Positions 5,832 to 8,397 of a DNA stretch of 8,397 nucleotides are shown piece by piece. How positions within the stretch are numbered: position 1 is the stretch's first letter; every line of letters starts with the position of its first letter. A model generated the notes under the pieces. That model made no database searches. It was not told the DNA's origin and saw nothing but the letters and a program-made list of their open reading frames with translations. The stretch is taken from assembly GCA_023229605.1 (NCBI GenBank), contig JALNYY010000125.1, positions 4,496 through 12,892 of the forward strand, in the 5' to 3' direction. This stretch comes from Methylobacter sp. Lineage in GTDB: Bacteria; Pseudomonadota; Gammaproteobacteria; Methylococcales; Methylomonadaceae. The position numbers were made by a program, and so were the translations under genes.

Positions 5832-6347
5832 ATGGCAAAAAATAAACATATTACCGAACCCGACGTGTTTGGTTTTCAGGTCCGCATCGTAAGACGCGGC
5901 AAAGAAAGCAGTCGCTATTTTTCACATAAATTGTGGGGCAACAAAGGCAAATCCTTGAAGGCCGCAATTACTTGGCGTGACCAGATGCTGACTGTTTTAA
6001 AAGGCAGCAAGACACGATTTCTTAAACCGCCAAAAAATAAAACCACCACCGGTGTCACGGGCGTATCCAGAACCATCAAGTATGATCATCGTAAAGATAA
6101 AAGCTATCTTTGCTATACCGTTTTTTGGGTCAGTAATTGCAAATCCAGGAATAAAACCTTTCAGGTTGGCAATGTAGATAAAGTAACGGCGGATGATGAG
6201 TTGCATGCATTCCGTACCGCCAAGCTGTTCAGAAGCTGCTATGAATATTCAATTGACAATGACCTTGAATTTTATGACAGTAAATTTGTCGGCTGGAAAA
6301 AAACACGCTTGTATGATGACGAGAACTTGAACGCAGTAGAGATGTAA
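5832..6347 (+). CDS. Stand-alone protein with two AP2-like DNA-binding domains
   Basis: A 171-aa basic protein made almost entirely of two AP2/ERF-like units. The first (about 13-56) has the aromatic/basic strands FGFQVRIVRRGKESSRYFS followed by a helix with KSLKAAITWRDQML, the typical bacterial AP2 pattern. The second (about 74-140) starts with TGVTGVSR, continues with strands YTVFW and KTFQVG, and ends in a helix containing AFRTAKLFR. No HNH nuclease or integrase domain accompanies them. The frame opens at an ATG at 5748, but I start at 5832. There GGAA lies 7 bases upstream, and MAKNKHITEPD leads directly into the first domain, while the upstream 28 residues look non-coding. A DNA-binding regulatory or nucleoid role is inferred; targets are unknown. 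It is divergent from ahpC, with about 260 bases between the coding regions. Confidence 0.8.
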   Translation: MAKNKHITEPDVFGFQVRIVRRGKESSRYFSHKLWGNKGKSLKAAITWRDQMLTVLKGSKTRFLKPPKNKTTTGVTGVSRTIKYDHRKDKSYLCYTVFWVSNCKSRNKTFQVGNVDKVTADDELHAFRTAKLFRSCYEYSIDNDLEFYDSKFVGWKKTRLYDDENLNAVEM

Positions 6348-6572
6348 GCAAAGATTTCGGGTTAGAGCCTAGTAGCCGCCCCATAAATATTTTGTAGAAA
6401 CACAACTTAAATCAAGAAATCAACTGGGTATCATTTCTTTTGCAACGGATAAAACGACGGGACTTAAAAGTATCGATGTATTTTTCAGGAGCGACACATG
6501 TAACGCGACTTGCAATTAAGGATTAAGTTTTTTCAATCAATTCTCGCTTTAAACTTTAATATTAACGTAGCG

Positions 6573-7877
6573 CTATACCCAGTGTAATACCTCGAATTGC
6601 AAATACCAGAAACCGAAAGAACCGAGGAAGTTAGCCAGTACTGCCGGCAGAAAACGTAAGTGGGTGGCGAAAGTATAGCTTTTGTCTATGGACATAACCA
6701 TGACCCCTGCCGATGACCCAACCACAGTCAGGCTACCGCCAATGCCTACCATCATGGCGTTCAGCATCCATTGATCAACGCCTAGGTTGGGATTCGACAT
6801 AATCGCGGCCGCTTCAAGCAAGTTATTGTCGATACAGCTGGACACCATGCCTAAAATAAAATTTACCCAAGTCGGCTCCAGCGTTTCGTATAACTGGCGC
6901 ACATAAGACAGCCAGCCGACATGGTTGAGAGCCGCCATGCCCGTGATAATGCCGATGTAATACATTAAAGTCGCCCATTCAACCTTCTGTAGCTGAACAT
7001 CCAGATTAATTTCAACCTTACACCATTTTGTCTTTAAAACCCAAATATACATCACCACCAAACCCAAACCACTGCCGAGTGCGAACTCAATATCGACATG
7101 CAACACCATGTTCAGCACTACAGATCCGATAATAGCGAAGGCGCAAACGAACGCTAAGCTAAGTCCGCCCGGCTTGATACCCTCTGCTGTCGTATCGGAT
7201 TTAAGTAATGTGTTGGTGTCAAGTTTTTTCAAGTAGAACAGATCCAATACCAGAGCGCTTAGAAACCACCCGAAAATCGCTGCCGGAAATAACATCAGCA
7301 AGTCGGTCATGGCGACCTTGTCAGCCAAAATCACCATCAGACTGGTCGAAGTGCCGATAAACCAAACGCCGCTGTTAGACGAGATAATCGTATTGCACAA
7401 GACCAGATGAGTATAGCGCTGATTTTCTGAAACGTTGCTGATGGATTTACCGAATATCATGGTGGTGGTTAAGCTGCTGATGAAGGGACTCAACAACGCG
7501 CACAATAATCCCATCACCCAGAACAAACCTCTCGCTCCCAACCCCATATTCATTAATGCGTGGTTCATAGCAGAGAATACATTGCGCTCGTTGAGAATCT
7601 CAACAATCATCCACATAAACGCCATAAAAGCGATCAATCCGAATAGTGACTCTTTAGTCGCCGCCTGCATGGCAATCAAGGGTTTGAATCTCTCTGGATC
7701 GTCACCGCTGAGCCAATAATAAATACCAATGATGGCTACCGAGGACATCATCATCAAAGCAGGCTTGAATTTATCCATCGCCAACTGGACTTCAAAGATG
7801 ATCATCGCCAAGCCTATAACAAATACGCTCAGCACAATGAGTCCAACTGGGGAAAAAGGAAGTATAGAGGTAGGCAT
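6573..7877 (-). CDS. NhaD-like ion transporter (IT superfamily), divergent
   Basis: Inner-membrane protein of 434 aa with about 11-13 hydrophobic segments. It resembles NhaD Na+/H+ antiporters in length and in two re-entrant-type motifs, each present once per half. The second half is canonical: SSCIDNN (346-352) and GIGGSLTVVGSSAG (378-391), with the family's critical Ser, Asp and Asn. The first half departs: the usual D-N before LTTT is S134-S135, and the usual G-D-x-T-T-T is GTSTSL (175-180), so both membrane aspartates are missing, while N168 remains. Na+/H+ exchange is thus not assured; another ion or organic anion is possible. The ATG at 7877 is the only start after an in-frame stop, yet it has no Shine-Dalgarno (AAAAACCCC precedes it). 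The stop is at 6573, and no clear terminator is seen downstream. Confidence 0.82.
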   Translation of the reverse strand: MPTSILPFSPVGLIVLSVFVIGLAMIIFEVQLAMDKFKPALMMMSSVAIIGIYYWLSGDDPERFKPLIAMQAATKESLFGLIAFMAFMWMIVEILNERNVFSAMNHALMNMGLGARGLFWVMGLLCALLSPFISSLTTTMIFGKSISNVSENQRYTHLVLCNTIISSNSGVWFIGTSTSLMVILADKVAMTDLLMLFPAAIFGWFLSALVLDLFYLKKLDTNTLLKSDTTAEGIKPGGLSLAFVCAFAIIGSVVLNMVLHVDIEFALGSGLGLVVMYIWVLKTKWCKVEINLDVQLQKVEWATLMYYIGIITGMAALNHVGWLSYVRQLYETLEPTWVNFILGMVSSCIDNNLLEAAAIMSNPNLGVDQWMLNAMMVGIGGSLTVVGSSAGVMVMSIDKSYTFATHLRFLPAVLANFLGSFGFWYLQFEVLHWV

Positions 7878-7915
7878 GGGGTTTTTCGAGCAGAAGGTCT
7901 AAAGTAAGTATCTTA

Positions 7916-7921
7916 ATTATA
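7916..7921 (-). promoter_or_regulatory. Possible -10 of the NhaD-like gene
   Basis: A perfect TATAAT on the minus strand lies 38 bases before the ATG, giving a leader of about 32 bases. No good -35 is found at 16-18 bases (TTGATC is only 14 away), so an activator may be required. Confidence 0.35.
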
Positions 7922-8005
7922 CACTGAAGCTATGGGATCAATACCTCCAGCCCCATACAGATCGATTAAAATTAGACCAAAAGCTCTCGTTAATCAATGA
8001 GTGAA

Positions 8006-8017
8006 TTTGTATACAAA
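8006..8017. promoter_or_regulatory. Palindrome tttgtatacaaa, candidate operator
   Basis: A perfect 12-bp palindrome lies about 90 bases upstream of the putative -10 of the NhaD-like gene and is followed by gtgtacat, a partial second copy. TTGTATACAA-type palindromes are bound by GntR/FCD-family regulators in other bacteria. No such regulator is encoded in this window. Confidence 0.25.
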
Positions 8018-8036
8018 GTGTACATAGATTGTTAAT

Positions 8037-8089
8037 AAACCACGAAGAATACGGGTTTTTACAGTGACTCCGTAGTTTCTTCATGGTTT
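8037..8089. repeat. Long hairpin after the exbD-like gene, possible terminator or palindromic repeat
   Basis: The arms aaaccacgaagaa plus tacgg (8037-8054) and ccgta plus tttcttcatggttt (8070-8089) form an 18-position stem with one mismatch and a 2-base bulge around a 15-base loop. It sits 22 bases past the exbD-like stop and could slow or end that transcript, though only a weak T-run follows on the minus strand. The accacgaagaa wording is common in dispersed palindromes of environmental proteobacteria, by memory. Confidence 0.5.
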
Positions 8090-8110
8090 TATATCTTAAA
8101 TTGCTGCGTA

Positions 8111-8397
8111 CTACTGTTTCTCAGTTACGAACGCTATTTTAGTGATTCCGGCATGTTGTACGGTCGCCATCACTTCGGCAACCTTCGAATAAACGACGTC
8201 CTGGTCGGCATATAGATGCAGGCCTATCTCGGGATTTTGCAGCAGCTCATCCTTCAACGCCGCTTCCAGAGCGGCCAGATCGGCCATGGGCAGTTTGTTC
8301 AACGTTACGGCTCCCTGCGCATCGATACCGAGCTGTAACGGCTGATCTTTGGTATCCGCCGTGGTTTCTGCGGTTTTGGGCAAGGTCACATGCACGG
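8111..8397 (-). CDS. exbD: ExbD/TolR-family biopolymer transport protein, C-terminal part (5' end outside window)
   Basis: The visible 95 or so residues are the periplasmic domain of an ExbD-type protein. This is the stator partner of ExbB, which uses the proton motive force to energise TonB-dependent outer-membrane import. Seen are HVTLPKTA near the membrane-proximal end, the conserved LGIDAQGAVTLN strand, and LHLYADQDVVYSKVAEVM leading to VQHAGITKIAFVTE, all typical of the family. The methionine at 8395 is probably internal, because full-length ExbD has about 130-140 residues with an N-terminal transmembrane helix carrying the essential aspartate, which must lie beyond the edge. TolR is an alternative, but the YADQDVVY and AGITKIAFVTE wording favours ExbD. 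It is separated from the NhaD-like gene by 233 bases and a hairpin. Confidence 0.85.
   Translation of the reverse strand, partial: VHVTLPKTAETTADTKDQPLQLGIDAQGAVTLNKLPMADLAALEAALKDELLQNPEIGLHLYADQDVVYSKVAEVMATVQHAGITKIAFVTEKQ

Noticed and set aside
6398..6526. Short plus frame of about 42 codons in the gap before the NhaD-like gene
   Set aside because: Too short, no recognisable family, and its only ATG (6476) lacks a ribosome site.
1..8397. CRISPR array, tRNA, rRNA, transposase or phage genes
   Set aside because: No regularly spaced repeats, cloverleaf sequences, ribosomal RNA stretches or transposase/integrase frames were found on either strand.

Overview
The window looks like chromosomal DNA of a gammaproteobacterium. 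A methanotroph of the Methylococcales (Methylobacter or Methylomonas type) is my best guess. That guess rests on the gene set, a GC content around the mid-40s outside the first 110 bases, and dispersed palindromic intergenic repeats. It is an inference from remembered families, not a search result.

Layout. Bases 1-110 are a GC-rich, hairpin-forming stretch that looks like an intergenic repeat. A redox two-component operon follows on the minus strand, a RegB/PrrB-type sensor kinase (659-2041) overlapping its RegA/PrrA-type regulator (133-681). msrA (2307-2945, minus) encodes methionine sulfoxide reductase A. Divergent from it, hslO (3031-3900, plus) encodes the redox chaperone Hsp33 and is followed 8 bases later by an unrecognised lipoprotein gene (3909-4685). 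An inverted-repeat element (4714-4862) and a two-way terminator (4891-4923) separate these from ahpC (4968-5570, minus), a 2-Cys peroxiredoxin. A small protein with two AP2-like DNA-binding domains (5832-6347, plus) comes next. It is followed by a divergent NhaD-like membrane transporter (6573-7877, minus) and the C-terminal part of an ExbD-type protein (8111-8397, minus) running off the right edge.

Theme. Four neighbouring loci sense or repair oxidative or redox stress: RegBA (quinone and thiol sensing), MsrA (oxidised methionine), Hsp33 (oxidation-activated holdase) and AhpC (peroxide). They are not one operon, since their directions differ and terminators separate them.

Most notable signal. 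The 217-base gap between regB and msrA appears to hold an unannotated plus-strand small RNA gene. It has an extended -10 promoter (2182-2190), a folded 5' domain, an unpaired pyrimidine tract able to pair with Shine-Dalgarno sequences, and a strong intrinsic terminator (2266-2295) pointing away from every annotated gene. A sequence resembling the RegA/PrrA operator (GCGAC-N5-GTCAC, 2146-2160) lies about 44 bases upstream of the predicted RNA start and also overlaps a possible regB promoter. This suggests a RegA-controlled small RNA beside its own regulator. That link is a hypothesis built from sequence patterns only.
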